Shown here one piece after another: positions 6,647-15,161 of a stretch of DNA of 64,000 bases. Every line of letters starts with the position of its first letter. Position 1 is the first letter of the stretch. Origin of the DNA: an uncultured Clostridia bacterium. Its GTDB lineage: Bacteria; Bacillota; Clostridia; Oscillospirales; Acutalibacteraceae. Location: NCBI GenBank assembly GCA_944384835.1, contig CALWUU010000007.1, positions 18,715 to 82,714 on the forward strand, written 5' to 3'. The notes under the pieces were generated by a model that saw only the letters and a program-made list of their open reading frames with translations, was not told where the DNA came from and did no database searches. A program made the translations under genes and the position numbers.

Positions 6647-8794
6647 ATGGATTTTGTTGCAGCGTTATCTACACAATTTCAATTAAAGCCATGGCAAATT
6701 CAAAAAGTGATTGAATTGATTGATGAGGGAAACACCATACCTTTTATTGCCAGATACCGTAAAGAAGAACATGGTTCATTGGACGACCAGGCTTTGCGCC
6801 AAATTGCAGACCGCTTAGCATATTTGCGTTCTTTGGAAAATAAAAAAGAGGAAGTATCCCGTCTGATTGAAGAAAGCGGTTGTTTGACGTTGGAAGTGGC
6901 TCAGGCGTTAGAAACTGCGGAAACGCTTTCAGAAATTGACGACATTTACCGTCCGTTCCGCCCAAAGAGAAAAACACGTGCATCTGTGGCAAAGGAAAAA
7001 GGATTACAGCCGCTGGCAGACTGCATCTTGGAACAAAACCCGAAAATCAATCCGGAACTAGAAGCACTGGCTTATCTCAATGAAGAATTGGAGATTTTTT
7101 CTTCTGAAGAAGCGCTGCAAGGCGCAAAAGATATTATTGCAGAATTGATTTCTGACGATGCGGGCATTCGTAAAAGGCTGCGAGTTGTGGCAATGGAGCA
7201 TGCCTTATTGACCTCTAAAGCGTCAAATCCGGAAGAAGATTCCGTGTATGCGCAGTACTATGAATTTTCCCAGCCTGTAAAACAGATTGCAGGGCATCGT
7301 GTGCTTGCAATTGACCGCGGAGAGCGAGAGGGGTTTTTAAAAGCTGCAGTAGATTTGGAAAAAGAAAAGGGACTGCATATTCTATACAGCACATATTTAA
7401 AAGGCGACTCTCTGTGTACGGAATTAGTGCGTCAGGCTGCAGAGGACAGCTATTCCCGTTTGATTTTTCCTTCCATTGAGCGTGAAATTCGGGCAGAGTT
7501 AACGGAACAAGCGGCAGAACAAGCGATAAACGTATTTGCCGTCAATTTACGGCAACTGTTAATGCAGCCTCCCGTCAAGGGAAATGTGGCAATGGGGTTG
7601 GACCCGGGATATCGTACGGGCTGTAAAGTGGCAGTGGTGGATGCAACCGGAAACGTGCTGGATACAGGCGTAATTTATCCGACTCATTCCAAAGCAAAGG
7701 CACAGGAAGGCAAACAAGTAATAAAAGACATGATTGTCAAATATGGCGTTACGGTCATAGCCATTGGCAATGGCACCGCTTCCAAAGAAACAGAGCTGTT
7801 TACTGCAGAAGTGATTGCAGAAATGCAGGGTACTCCTGTTCAGTATATGGTAGTAAGCGAAGCCGGAGCCTCCGTATATTCTGCTTCTAAATTAGCGTCA
7901 GAAGAGTTTCCGGACTTTGATGTTACGCTGCGCAGTGCTGTATCCATTGCGCGCAGATTACAGGATCCATTGGCAGAGCTTGTTAAAATTGACCCAAAAG
8001 CCATCGGCGTAGGACAATATCAGCACGATATGCCAAAAAAACGTATGGATGAAGCTTTGGGCGGCGTAGTGGAGGATTGCGTAAACTCCGTTGGCGTCGA
8101 TTTGAATACAGCGTCACCGTCTTTGTTGGAAAAGGTTGCGGGTATCAGTACAGCTGTGTCAAAAAATATTGTACAGTACCGTCAGGAAAACGGAGCGTTC
8201 CAATCCCGTGCGGAATTAAAAAAGGTACCAAAGCTTGGTCCTAAAGCATTTGAGCAGTGCGCAGGCTTTTTGCGGGTCAATGAAAGCAAAAATATGCTGG
8301 ATCATACAGCTGTACACCCGGAATCTTACGATGCGGCAAAGGCGTTATTAACATTGTGCGGTTATGATACCAAAGCCATTGGCACGCAGAATTTGGCAGG
8401 GCTGAAAGATAAAGTGAAAGAAATTGGTTTACAGCATGCGGCAGAGCAGTTGGGAATTGGTGTACCTACATTACAGGATATTGTCAAAGAGCTTCTTCAG
8501 CCGGGACGTGACCCTCGTGACCAATTGCCTCCTCCAATGCTGCGTACAGATGTATTGGACATGAAAGATTTAAAGCCGGGTATGGAATTACAAGGCACAG
8601 TACGCAATGTGATTGATTTTGGCGCTTTCGTGGATATTGGAGTGCACCAAGACGGATTGGTTCATTTATCCCAAATTTGTGATAAATACATTAAGCATCC
8701 GTCTGAAGTATTGAAGGTAGGCGATGTAGTCACTGTAAAAGTATTGTCAGTAGATTTGGAAAAGAACCGGATTTCACTTACTATGAAAGGATAA
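6647..8794 (+). CDS. tex: Tex family S1 RNA-binding protein
   Basis: Tex is a conserved cytoplasmic nucleic-acid-binding protein linked to transcription and stress survival. The 715 residues show the expected order: the N-terminal helical region with NTIPFIARYRKE and DDIYRPFRPKRKTRA, a YqgF-like RNase H fold (GLDPGYRTGCKVAVVD near residue 322), tandem helix-hairpin-helix motifs (LLEKVAGISTAVSKNIV and LKKVPKLGPKAFEQCAGFLR) and a C-terminal S1 domain (LQGTVRNVIDFGAFVDIGVH). The ATG at 6647-6649 is chosen because a GGAAGG site lies 9 bases upstream. Longer starts at 6614 and 6638 lack one. It has its own promoter at 6514-6542. Confidence 0.96.
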   Translation: MDFVAALSTQFQLKPWQIQKVIELIDEGNTIPFIARYRKEEHGSLDDQALRQIADRLAYLRSLENKKEEVSRLIEESGCLTLEVAQALETAETLSEIDDIYRPFRPKRKTRASVAKEKGLQPLADCILEQNPKINPELEALAYLNEELEIFSSEEALQGAKDIIAELISDDAGIRKRLRVVAMEHALLTSKASNPEEDSVYAQYYEFSQPVKQIAGHRVLAIDRGEREGFLKAAVDLEKEKGLHILYSTYLKGDSLCTELVRQAAEDSYSRLIFPSIEREIRAELTEQAAEQAINVFAVNLRQLLMQPPVKGNVAMGLDPGYRTGCKVAVVDATGNVLDTGVIYPTHSKAKAQEGKQVIKDMIVKYGVTVIAIGNGTASKETELFTAEVIAEMQGTPVQYMVVSEAGASVYSASKLASEEFPDFDVTLRSAVSIARRLQDPLAELVKIDPKAIGVGQYQHDMPKKRMDEALGGVVEDCVNSVGVDLNTASPSLLEKVAGISTAVSKNIVQYRQENGAFQSRAELKKVPKLGPKAFEQCAGFLRVNESKNMLDHTAVHPESYDAAKALLTLCGYDTKAIGTQNLAGLKDKVKEIGLQHAAEQLGIGVPTLQDIVKELLQPGRDPRDQLPPPMLRTDVLDMKDLKPGMELQGTVRNVIDFGAFVDIGVHQDGLVHLSQICDKYIKHPSEVLKVGDVVTVKVLSVDLEKNRISLTMKG

Positions 8795-8805
8795 CAACAA
8801 GCCGC

Positions 8806-8834
8806 TTGCAAGCAATGCGAAAAGTCAGTATAAT
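8806..8834 (+). promoter_or_regulatory. Sigma-A promoter of ychF
   Basis: TTGCAA at 8806-8811 and TATAAT at 8829-8834 are 17 bases apart, about 50 bases before the ychF start. Confidence 0.65.
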
Positions 8835-8887
8835 GGAAACAATCAATTGGTACGATATGATAAAGATGAAAGAGGTTGAAAAATCCT

Positions 8888-9982
8888 ATGAAATTAGGAA
8901 TCGTCGGCTTACCAAATGTAGGCAAGAGTACTTTATTTAATGCGATTACAAATGCAGGAGCGCAGTCTGCAAACTATCCTTTTTGCACTATTGAGCCAAA
9001 CGTAGGTGTGGTTGCCGTTCCTGACAAAAGATTAGATGTGTTGGCTGAAATGTATCATTCTCAAAAAATCATTCCTGCTTCCATTGAATTTGTGGATATT
9101 GCAGGTTTGGTTCGCGGCGCTTCTAAAGGTGAAGGCTTGGGCAATAAATTTTTGGCCAATATTCGCGAAGTGGATGCCATTGTGCATGTGGTGCGCTGTT
9201 TTGAAAATGATGATATTATCCATGTAGAGGGAAGCATTGGTCCTGCCAGAGATATAGAAACCATCAATATGGAACTGATTTTATCCGACATGGAAGTTTT
9301 AGACAGACGTATTGAAAAAACACAAAAGCTTATGAAAGCAGATAAAAAATATCAAGCGGAATATGACTTTTTTCAGCGTGTAAAAGAAACGTTGGACCAA
9401 GGAAAATCTGCACGCAGTATTTCCTGCACAGATGAAGAAGCAGAGTTATTGGCATCGGTTTCTTTGCTGACCAATAAACCGGTGATTTATGCTGCCAATA
9501 TGAGCGAAGACGATTTTAAAAACGGTCTTGAACAAAATAAAGGATTTCAGGAAGTAAAAGCGATTGCACAGGAAGAACATGCAGGCGTATTGCCGATTTG
9601 TGCCGAGATAGAGGCGGAAATATCCAACATGGAAGCAGATGAAAAAGAACTGTTTTTGGCGGATATGGGATTGACAGAATCAGGACTTGATCGGTTGATA
9701 AAAGAAGGATATTCTTTGCTGGGATTGATTTCTTACTTAACGGCTGGTCCGCAGGAAACTAGAGCATGGACTATAACAAACGGTATGAGAGCCCCGCAGG
9801 CAGCAGGTAAAATTCATACAGACTTTGAACGTGGATTTATCCGCGCGGAAGTGGTTGCATACGATGATTTGATTGACTGCGGTTCTATGACGGCGGCAAA
9901 AGAAAAAGGACTTGTACGTTCGGAAGGCAAAGAATACGTGGTAAAAGACGGAGACGTTATTTTATTCCGTTTTAATGTTTAA
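8888..9982 (+). CDS. ychF: Ribosome-binding ATPase YchF (Obg family)
   Basis: YchF is a cytoplasmic, ribosome-associated P-loop ATPase of the Obg group. Starting at the ATG at 8888, the protein is 364 residues, the usual family length. The P-loop GLPNVGKST is at residues 7-15. [19 protein letters not shown] is the G3 region with a hydrophobic residue where other GTPases have a catalytic Gln, and the G4-like NMSED replaces NKxD, which explains ATP preference in this family. The coiled coil follows near residues 130-175 and the C-terminal TGS domain includes [20 protein letters not shown] four codons upstream at 8876 is a poorer start. A strong terminator follows. Confidence 0.97.
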   Translation: MKLGIVGLPNVGKSTLFNAITNAGAQSANYPFCTIEPNVGVVAVPDKRLDVLAEMYHSQKIIPASIEFVDIAGLVRGASKGEGLGNKFLANIREVDAIVHVVRCFENDDIIHVEGSIGPARDIETINMELILSDMEVLDRRIEKTQKLMKADKKYQAEYDFFQRVKETLDQGKSARSISCTDEEAELLASVSLLTNKPVIYAANMSEDDFKNGLEQNKGFQEVKAIAQEEHAGVLPICAEIEAEISNMEADEKELFLADMGLTESGLDRLIKEGYSLLGLISYLTAGPQETRAWTITNGMRAPQAAGKIHTDFERGFIRAEVVAYDDLIDCGSMTAAKEKGLVRSEGKEYVVKDGDVILFRFNV

Positions 9983-10000
9983 AAACTTGATTGAGAAACA

Positions 10001-10037
10001 AAACAGCCGGTACTTGAGTACCGGCTGTTTTTTATTT
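10001..10037 (+). terminator. Terminator of ychF
   Basis: A perfect 13-bp stem (10001-10013 with 10018-10030), a TTGA loop and a long T-run form a strong intrinsic terminator 18 bases after the ychF stop. Confidence 0.9.
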
Positions 10038-10048
10038 TAACGACAGAG

Positions 10049-10235
10049 TTAGAGGGGAAAAAGAAATTGATTTGCATGAGGAATTATGATGTTCATTTCA
10101 GCAATTTACATGGTTCATTGCCGCTTTTTTAATCATTACGTTACCTCTTATTTATACTATAAACAATTTGTTTCTATTTGTATCATAGTTATTGATTAAT
10201 TTTTATCATTCTTTATTTATTGAGAAAAAATATGC
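10049..10235 (-). pseudogene. Scar of a deleted second copy of the metal-uptake operon
   Basis: Read on the minus strand, this stretch holds the two ends of an operon and nothing between. At 10194-10235 is a decayed copy of the inverted repeat that stands before the methyltransferase gene (14753-14794), with the same 15-12-15 geometry. Then come a TATAAA-like box, an AAGAGGT site, and an ATG at 10134-10136 opening a 12-codon frame (MIKKAAMNHVNC). This runs straight into an ATG-led frame at 10049-10096, NIIIPHANQFLFPL, which matches the C-terminus of the ATPase gene (VMIPHPNQFLS). About 27 of 30 bases around 10060-10090 equal those at 10326-10356. The simplest reading is a former tandem duplication of the five-gene operon, with one copy later reduced to its borders. 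The remaining bases to 10301 are AT-rich. Confidence 0.7.
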
Positions 10236-10301
10236 AACAAAAATGTTAGATGTTGTTTCAATGCCGATTGCTCTTTGCCGGGCAAACTTTATCTCAAAGC
10301 T

Positions 10302-11087
10302 TTACATCACAGGGTTAGCGGTAGAAAGAAATTGATTTGGATGAGGAATCATAACCTTTATGCCATGGTATTCCTCAATTACCACCGGCATATGATAAAC
10401 TGCTTCAATTAAATCTGCGGTCATCGTTTCAATACCGCCGTAAGAATATATTTCCGTATCCTTAATAAAAAGAAAACGGTCACAGTAGCGCAGCGCTAAA
10501 TTGATATCATGTATGACAATGGCAACGGAAATTTGATTCTGTTGTGCAATCCGTTTTACCAAAGACAGCATTTCATACTGATTTTTTGGATCCAAAGCAG
10601 AAGTAGGCTCATCCAGTAACAATAATTTAGGCTGCTGTGCCAATGCACGGGCGACAATCACTTTTTGAAATTCTCCTCCGCTTAATTCGTCTAAAAAACG
10701 CATTTTATAATTTTGCAGTTCCAGTTGTTCAATCACTCGGTCTACAATTTCCTTATCTTGCTTTGTTATATCCCATTTGATGTACGGTTTTCTTCCCAAT
10801 AAAATTGCATCATATACTGTTATCCTAGATACTTCGTTCTTTTGTGCCACATACGCTATTTTTTTCGCCATTTCGTTTAAATGGATATCCAGAATATTAC
10901 TGTTTTCTATCATAACAGCGCCTTTATGTACCGGATTGATACGGTTCAGACATTTAATCAGTGTGCTTTTTCCCGCTCCGTTTACACCCAATATAGCAGT
11001 ACAGTGTCCTTGGTTCATATCAAAAGAGATATTATGTAAAATTTTTTTGGAACGATATCCAAATTCAATATCTTTGATTTCTATCAT
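10302..11087 (-). CDS. ABC transporter ATP-binding protein, iron-chelate/cobalamin (FepC/BtuD) type
   Basis: The ATPase of a type II (FecCD) importer at the cytoplasmic face of the membrane, 261 residues. Walker A is GVNGAGKST near residue 36, the Q-loop is AYVAQKNEV near 80, the signature is LSGGE near 136, Walker B is LLLLDEPTSALD near 155, and the switch His is VIHDINLALRYCD near 190. The C-terminal VIEEYHGIKVMIPHP is typical for the FepC group. The gene overlaps the permease stop by 4 bases and has an AAAGGAG site. It is the last gene of the five-gene minus-strand operon. A short decayed copy of its 3' end lies at 10049-10096. The substrate is not set by the sequence: chelated iron, cobalamin, molybdate, tungstate or another metal complex are all possible for this family. 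Confidence 0.92.
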   Translation of the reverse strand: MIEIKDIEFGYRSKKILHNISFDMNQGHCTAILGVNGAGKSTLIKCLNRINPVHKGAVMIENSNILDIHLNEMAKKIAYVAQKNEVSRITVYDAILLGRKPYIKWDITKQDKEIVDRVIEQLELQNYKMRFLDELSGGEFQKVIVARALAQQPKLLLLDEPTSALDPKNQYEMLSLVKRIAQQNQISVAIVIHDINLALRYCDRFLFIKDTEIYSYGGIETMTADLIEAVYHMPVVIEEYHGIKVMIPHPNQFLSTANPVM

Positions 11088-12184
11088 GCTTTTCCCACTC
11101 CTTTAAATAATAAATAGAGGAATAACGGTGCTCCCAGGAAAGAAGTGATCGCGCCGATAGGCAAGATAACTGGTGCAACGATCAACCGCGCAAAGGTATC
11201 TGCCGTTAATAACAATACAGCTCCCGTTAATGCAGAAGTCGGCAGCAAAAAACGATAGTCATTGCCTATGAATCTGCGCATGATATGAGGAGCCAATAGC
11301 CCTACAAAACTGATAATGCCAACAAACGCTACAACAACAGAAGCAACCAGAGAACAAACTGCCATGCCTACATAAGTTACAACAGATACATTTACACCTA
11401 AGCTTTTGGCGGTTTGACCTCCGCTTTCAAATGCATTGTAGTTCCAGCGATTCAACATAAAATAAATACATGACGCGGCACTAACACAGACAATGATAAG
11501 AATTTCTGTCCAATTGGTCCGTCCCAAATCGCCAAATGTCCAAAAGACCACGGCTGCAACTTGCACATCGTCAGCAAAATATTGGATCAGCGTAGAGCCT
11601 CCGCTAAACAATGCGCTCAAAGCAACTCCGGCTAAAATCATGGATTGAGGAGAAATTTTTTTAAAGCGGGAAAGTCCCAATATAATCATGGTAGTAACAG
11701 CGCCGCCGATAAACGCACACAAAGTTACTAAGTAAGGGTTGCTGATATTTACTGCATTTGCGGCTGAAGCTGAATTTTGTGCGCCGGCGCCAAAACAAAT
11801 GATAGCGACAGTCGCGCCAAATGCCGCGCCTTGCGATACACCAAGGGTAGAAGCGTCTGCCAATGGATTTCGCAATACGCTTTGCATAACGCAGCCTACC
11901 ATACCAAGCGCCATGCCTGCAATCAAAGCAGTTACAACACGGGGCAAACGTATACCAAAGATAATGGAGTTTGTTTGTTTGGTGCCGGCGCCAAAGATGG
12001 TTTTCATGACGTCCCAAACGGAAATGCCTGAGGAGCCTGCATGAACTGCAAATATGGCAACAGCTAACAGAACAATACTTAAGATAACAATTACAATGAT
12101 TTTATAGTAGATATATTGCTGGTATGTTTTTTGTTTTTTCTCTTTTTTGAGTTGTTTTTCTATTACTGTGCTATTGTTTTTCAA
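11084..12184 (-). CDS. FecCD-family permease of a metal-chelate ABC importer
   Basis: Integral membrane permease of 366 residues with a charged cytoplasmic N-terminus (KKEKKQK) followed by about ten hydrophobic helices. Family motifs include IRLPRVVTALIAGMALGMVG near residue 83, RNPLADASTLGVSQGAAFGA near 108, and GIISFVGLLAPHIMRRFIGN near 287, the loop that contacts the ATPase. It starts with TTG at 12184 behind a GGGGAG site, overlapping the end of the solute-binding protein gene by 14 bases, and ends overlapping the ATPase gene. A single permease gene implies a homodimeric channel, as in BtuC or FecCD homodimers such as MolB. Confidence 0.93.
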   Translation of the reverse strand: MKNNSTVIEKQLKKEKKQKTYQQYIYYKIIVIVILSIVLLAVAIFAVHAGSSGISVWDVMKTIFGAGTKQTNSIIFGIRLPRVVTALIAGMALGMVGCVMQSVLRNPLADASTLGVSQGAAFGATVAIICFGAGAQNSASAANAVNISNPYLVTLCAFIGGAVTTMIILGLSRFKKISPQSMILAGVALSALFSGGSTLIQYFADDVQVAAVVFWTFGDLGRTNWTEILIIVCVSAASCIYFMLNRWNYNAFESGGQTAKSLGVNVSVVTYVGMAVCSLVASVVVAFVGIISFVGLLAPHIMRRFIGNDYRFLLPTSALTGAVLLLTADTFARLIVAPVILPIGAITSFLGAPLFLYLLFKGVGKA

Positions 12185-13322
12185 TTTTCAGCTCCCCTAA
12201 CCCCAATTGAGCATCTATTAAGTCTTGATAGTAATGCTCCGCTTTATTTCCCAGCATGGCTACAAAAATTTCATTTGCTTTTGCCGTAATATCAATATCC
12301 TGAAATTGCTCCGGATAAATAATAGTGCCTGCATAGTAGGCATCCAAAAGTGCCAATTCAATATTTACTGAATAGTAGTTATACGCTATTTGCGTATAAA
12401 CATTTCCTTCTTGCACTGCTTTCAGAGAATGATAAAAATCAGGATTGTCCTGATAATCATCACGTACCAATTGTAAATTGGAAGGATCCAGAAAAATTAT
12501 ATCAGGATTCCATTTTAGAAGCTGTTCTTTATCTACAATAAAAGAACCCGATTGGTTTGTTTCATCCGCTGCATTATTTGCATGGATAGCATCAAACGGA
12601 GGGTAATTTGCATAGGTTCCTTCTATACCGTGTCCTCCTTTAAAGGAGACTGCGCCGCTATAAACGATAGGTTTTTGCTCTTGAGGAATTTCCTTTGTCC
12701 TGTTATCTAAATCTTCTTGAATGTTTTGTATAAATGCGGTGACTTCTGCGCAGCGGTTTTCTTTGCCCAGCACGGTGCCGATCAGTTCTAAAGATTGATA
12801 CATGGTTGGATCAAACAGAACATCTGAAGCAACGCATATGACCGGAATACCTGTTTTGGCTTGTAAGTCGTCTGCTGCATCCTGTGTATAAGATGCGATA
12901 ATTACATCAGGGTTTACAGTAATAATTTCTTCTTCATATGGAATGTCGTTATTATTACCGCCTTGACCGATAATTGGCAATGTTTGAAATTGTTCATAGT
13001 TTAAATAGTTATAAGGTTTGGTTAAGGTTTGTGTATGTTCGGCTACCTCTACGCCCGCAACTTTGTCTTCCGCCTGCAAGTAACACACCATGCGCAGAGC
13101 ACTTGCTCCCAGACAAATTGTGCTGTTGATTTCTTGGGGCAATGGAACTGTTCTGCCATATATATCTGTGACACTGGCAGGCAGGTCAGAATCAGATATG
13201 CCTGAAGTTGCAGGCGCATTTGGCTGTACACTATGTTCAGAGCCGCAGGCGGTAAGTATCATAATCAGGATCACCGTAACAGCCAATGTGAAAGCTGTTA
13301 GTTTTATTCTTGTATGTTTCAT
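12171..13322 (-). CDS. Solute-binding lipoprotein of a metal-chelate ABC importer
   Basis: A 383-residue extracellular lipoprotein anchored by a signal peptide with lipobox LTAC (cysteine near residue 26). It belongs to the FecB/BtuF (TroA-like) helical-backbone class: VTDIYGRTVPLPQEINSTIC near residue 50, then PDVIIASYTQ near 139 and the second lobe with VQEGNVYTQIAYNYYSVNIE. The NYYSVNIELALLDAYYAG segment near residue 318 resembles proteins that bind oxyanion or metal chelates through Tyr. ATG start with a GAGGAG site. It is third in the operon, 20 bases after fmdE. The ligand is unknown, and the neighbouring FmdE points away from plain ferric siderophores. Confidence 0.9.
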   Translation of the reverse strand: MKHTRIKLTAFTLAVTVILIMILTACGSEHSVQPNAPATSGISDSDLPASVTDIYGRTVPLPQEINSTICLGASALRMVCYLQAEDKVAGVEVAEHTQTLTKPYNYLNYEQFQTLPIIGQGGNNNDIPYEEEIITVNPDVIIASYTQDAADDLQAKTGIPVICVASDVLFDPTMYQSLELIGTVLGKENRCAEVTAFIQNIQEDLDNRTKEIPQEQKPIVYSGAVSFKGGHGIEGTYANYPPFDAIHANNAADETNQSGSFIVDKEQLLKWNPDIIFLDPSNLQLVRDDYQDNPDFYHSLKAVQEGNVYTQIAYNYYSVNIELALLDAYYAGTIIYPEQFQDIDITAKANEIFVAMLGNKAEHYYQDLIDAQLGLGELKIEKQ

Positions 13323-13341
13323 ATTTTTCTCCTCATTTCAC

Positions 13342-13866
13342 TTACCAGCCTATTTTATATTCGTGAAAGCAGTCCAAACACACTTTTTTTCCGTTTTCCA
13401 GTCGAATTTTATGTTCCGGTGCGCCTTCTCCGCATACTTCACAGGTAATGGTTGTAAATAATCTTGCTTTTTCGGGAAGAGAAAAAGTGGGTTCAGAAAA
13501 AGTGAATATTTCCTCAGCAGGTCCGTTTAGAAAAAAGTCTTGTGTTTCCTCACGGCTCATATCTGCTGGCAGGGGTTTTAGACACATACGAATTTTTTGT
13601 CCGTTTTTACGGTTAAAAAAGGAAAATGCCATTTTTCCCGTATCTCGAAATTTTAAATTTCCTTTACCTGCAGTGCAGCTCAAAATAGCTTGTATTCCGT
13701 CTACGCCGCACGCATCATTTTCTGTTACGCAAACAATATCTTCATCTTCACTAAAAGAGAGATTTAGTCTTTTAATAGCTTCGGTTGCTGCACGTACGCC
13801 AATAGAAAGTCCCGGACATACATGTCCATGAAATGCAATTGCTTTTTCCCATAATTCTTGATTCAT
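13342..13866 (-). CDS. FmdE family protein with C-terminal zinc ribbon
   Basis: A 174-residue protein of the FmdE group, named after subunit E of molybdenum formylmethanofuran dehydrogenase but widespread in non-methanogens. The N-terminal motif is FHGHVCPGLSIGVRAATEA (residues about 11-29). It holds His and Cys residues thought to bind metal, followed by ENDACGVDGIQ near 56. The C-terminus has a four-cysteine ribbon, CEVCGEG and CLDCFHEY. The ATG at 13864-13866 has an AGAAGGAA site, so the longer TTG start at 13884 is unlikely. It lies 35 bases after the methyltransferase gene and 19 before the solute-binding protein gene. The role is unknown. Its place in the operon suggests handling of the imported metal, probably Mo, W or another transition metal. 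Confidence 0.88.
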   Translation of the reverse strand: MNQELWEKAIAFHGHVCPGLSIGVRAATEAIKRLNLSFSEDEDIVCVTENDACGVDGIQAILSCTAGKGNLKFRDTGKMAFSFFNRKNGQKIRMCLKPLPADMSREETQDFFLNGPAEEIFTFSEPTFSLPEKARLFTTITCEVCGEGAPEHKIRLENGKKVCLDCFHEYKIGW

Positions 13867-13901
13867 AATCATTCCTTCTTTCAAAATTTATACTTGCAGA
13901 T

Positions 13902-14672
13902 TTATTGTACGTTCCAGTACATGGCAAAAATAGGCACTTGATATGTCTGATGAACCATCCCATCTTTTGTATAAGCAGATGTCAGATGGGTTAACTGCTC
14001 TTTTATCTCAGGCGTCAGAGGTGTCAATTTTTCAATCTCTTCAAACAGTAATGTCAATTCCACGTCTATTGGACGCTGCGTATTCCGTTTTTGATCAAAA
14101 TATGTAATTTGGGGCCGTTTGCCTTGCTTCCATAAGTCGCTGAATAATTTATCAGCGCTATAAGAATCCGAAAAACTTTGATTTCTGAGATGCAGCTTTT
14201 GTTTGGCGGCAATCAGTAAAGGGGGTTCCATATAAATATGACGTACCAGCATGCACGACTTTTTACTGCACGCCTGCATTTTCATAAGTGTTTCCGTATT
14301 ATAAATTGCAGGTGTCATATGGGCAAACACAAAATCGAATTGTTTTTGATAATGCCTTTCTTTTATGGTTACGGTATCCCAATCTTCGCAAATAAAGGAT
14401 ATATTGCTTCTATTCATGCAAGCCGCTCTTTTTTTGGCGTAATCAATCATCTGTGGAGAAAGATCCGTACCAAGTACGCTGCGACATATTTGTGAAAACG
14501 CAATTGCATACCGACCGGCACCGCAGCCGATATCCATAACAGAACTGTCTTGCGTGATCAACTTTAAATTTTTGATTAAAGTAAGACAGTCATCTTTTCC
14601 TGCTTTTGGAATTTCAAAGGAATCAAAAGTTGGGGCTAATATATCCCATTTGTCAGCGTTACGGACAGTCAC
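13902..14672 (-). CDS. Class I SAM-dependent methyltransferase
   Basis: A 256-residue cytoplasmic methyltransferase. Motif I is VMDIGCGAGRYAIAFSQ near residue 41, followed by LGTDLSPQMIDYAKKRA (acidic residue binding the SAM ribose) and FICEDWDTV, with the post-motif FDFVFAHMTPAI near 121. The C-terminal 100 residues are substrate-specific and not recognised. The GTG start has an AAAGGAG site 8 bases upstream. It is the first gene of the operon with FmdE and a FecCD importer, so it may modify a chelator or protect against or process the metal ligand. This is inference from context. A strong inverted repeat 81 bases upstream (14753-14794) is the likely operator. Confidence 0.87.
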   Translation of the reverse strand: MTVRNADKWDILAPTFDSFEIPKAGKDDCLTLIKNLKLITQDSSVMDIGCGAGRYAIAFSQICRSVLGTDLSPQMIDYAKKRAACMNRSNISFICEDWDTVTIKERHYQKQFDFVFAHMTPAIYNTETLMKMQACSKKSCMLVRHIYMEPPLLIAAKQKLHLRNQSFSDSYSADKLFSDLWKQGKRPQITYFDQKRNTQRPIDVELTLLFEEIEKLTPLTPEIKEQLTHLTSAYTKDGMVHQTYQVPIFAMYWNVQ

Positions 14673-14752
14673 GTTAGCTTCTCCTTTCTATACTTTTATT
14701 TAAAATTTATGCTAATTATAAATTTATTTGTATTTATTTCATAATATTTATT

Positions 14753-14794
14753 GCCTAATTTTTCTCAAATTTAGTTAAATGAGAAAAATTAGGC
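14753..14794 (-). promoter_or_regulatory. Perfect 15-bp inverted repeat before the metal-uptake operon
   Basis: Arms 14753-14767 and 14780-14794 match perfectly around a 12-base spacer. A decayed copy with the same spacing is kept in the operon scar at 10194-10235. Conservation in both copies favours an operator or a structured leader over chance. The sequence (arms containing TTTTTCTCA) does not look like a classical Fur box. Between this repeat and 14984 the gap is AT-rich, with no gene I can support. Confidence 0.6.
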
Positions 14795-14983
14795 AGGTAA
14801 GTTTAGAAATATGCATTATCAGTACATGAACAAAGTTTGAGTCATAGAAAATGCTTGATACACCATGATGAAGTATACGTTGACCAATTGCACGAATAGG
14901 AGATGCTCTTCAGAAATTTGGGACAACTATTTACATTAGTACTGCGGCAAAAGAAACAGATTGATATGCCAAAACATAAAAAT

Positions 14984-15031
14984 AACCATAAGGGAAACAG
15001 GTGTGCATTTACATCGGTTTCCCTTATGGTT
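14984..15031 (-). terminator. Hairpin terminator of the sugar transferase gene
   Basis: A perfect 15-bp stem (14984-14998 with 15017-15031) and an 18-base loop, followed on the minus strand by a T-rich run (TTATTTTTATG). It lies 130 bases past the sugar transferase stop. No gene is supported between 15031 and 15161. Confidence 0.6.
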
Positions 15032-15161
15032 ACAAAGTGATTTTTGTACTATGCTATTTTTCATGCTTACAAAATTTTAAAGTTAACAGATATGGACATT
15101 TTTCTGTTCTATTACCAACATGGCTTTCACATAATACTTTTCAGTGGCTGGATAAGTTTTA

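Noticed and set aside
14890..14970. Short plus-strand stretch reading IGDALQKFGTTIYISTAAKE
   Set aside because: It looks protein-like, but there is no start codon or ribosome site and stops surround it; too short to call a pseudogene.
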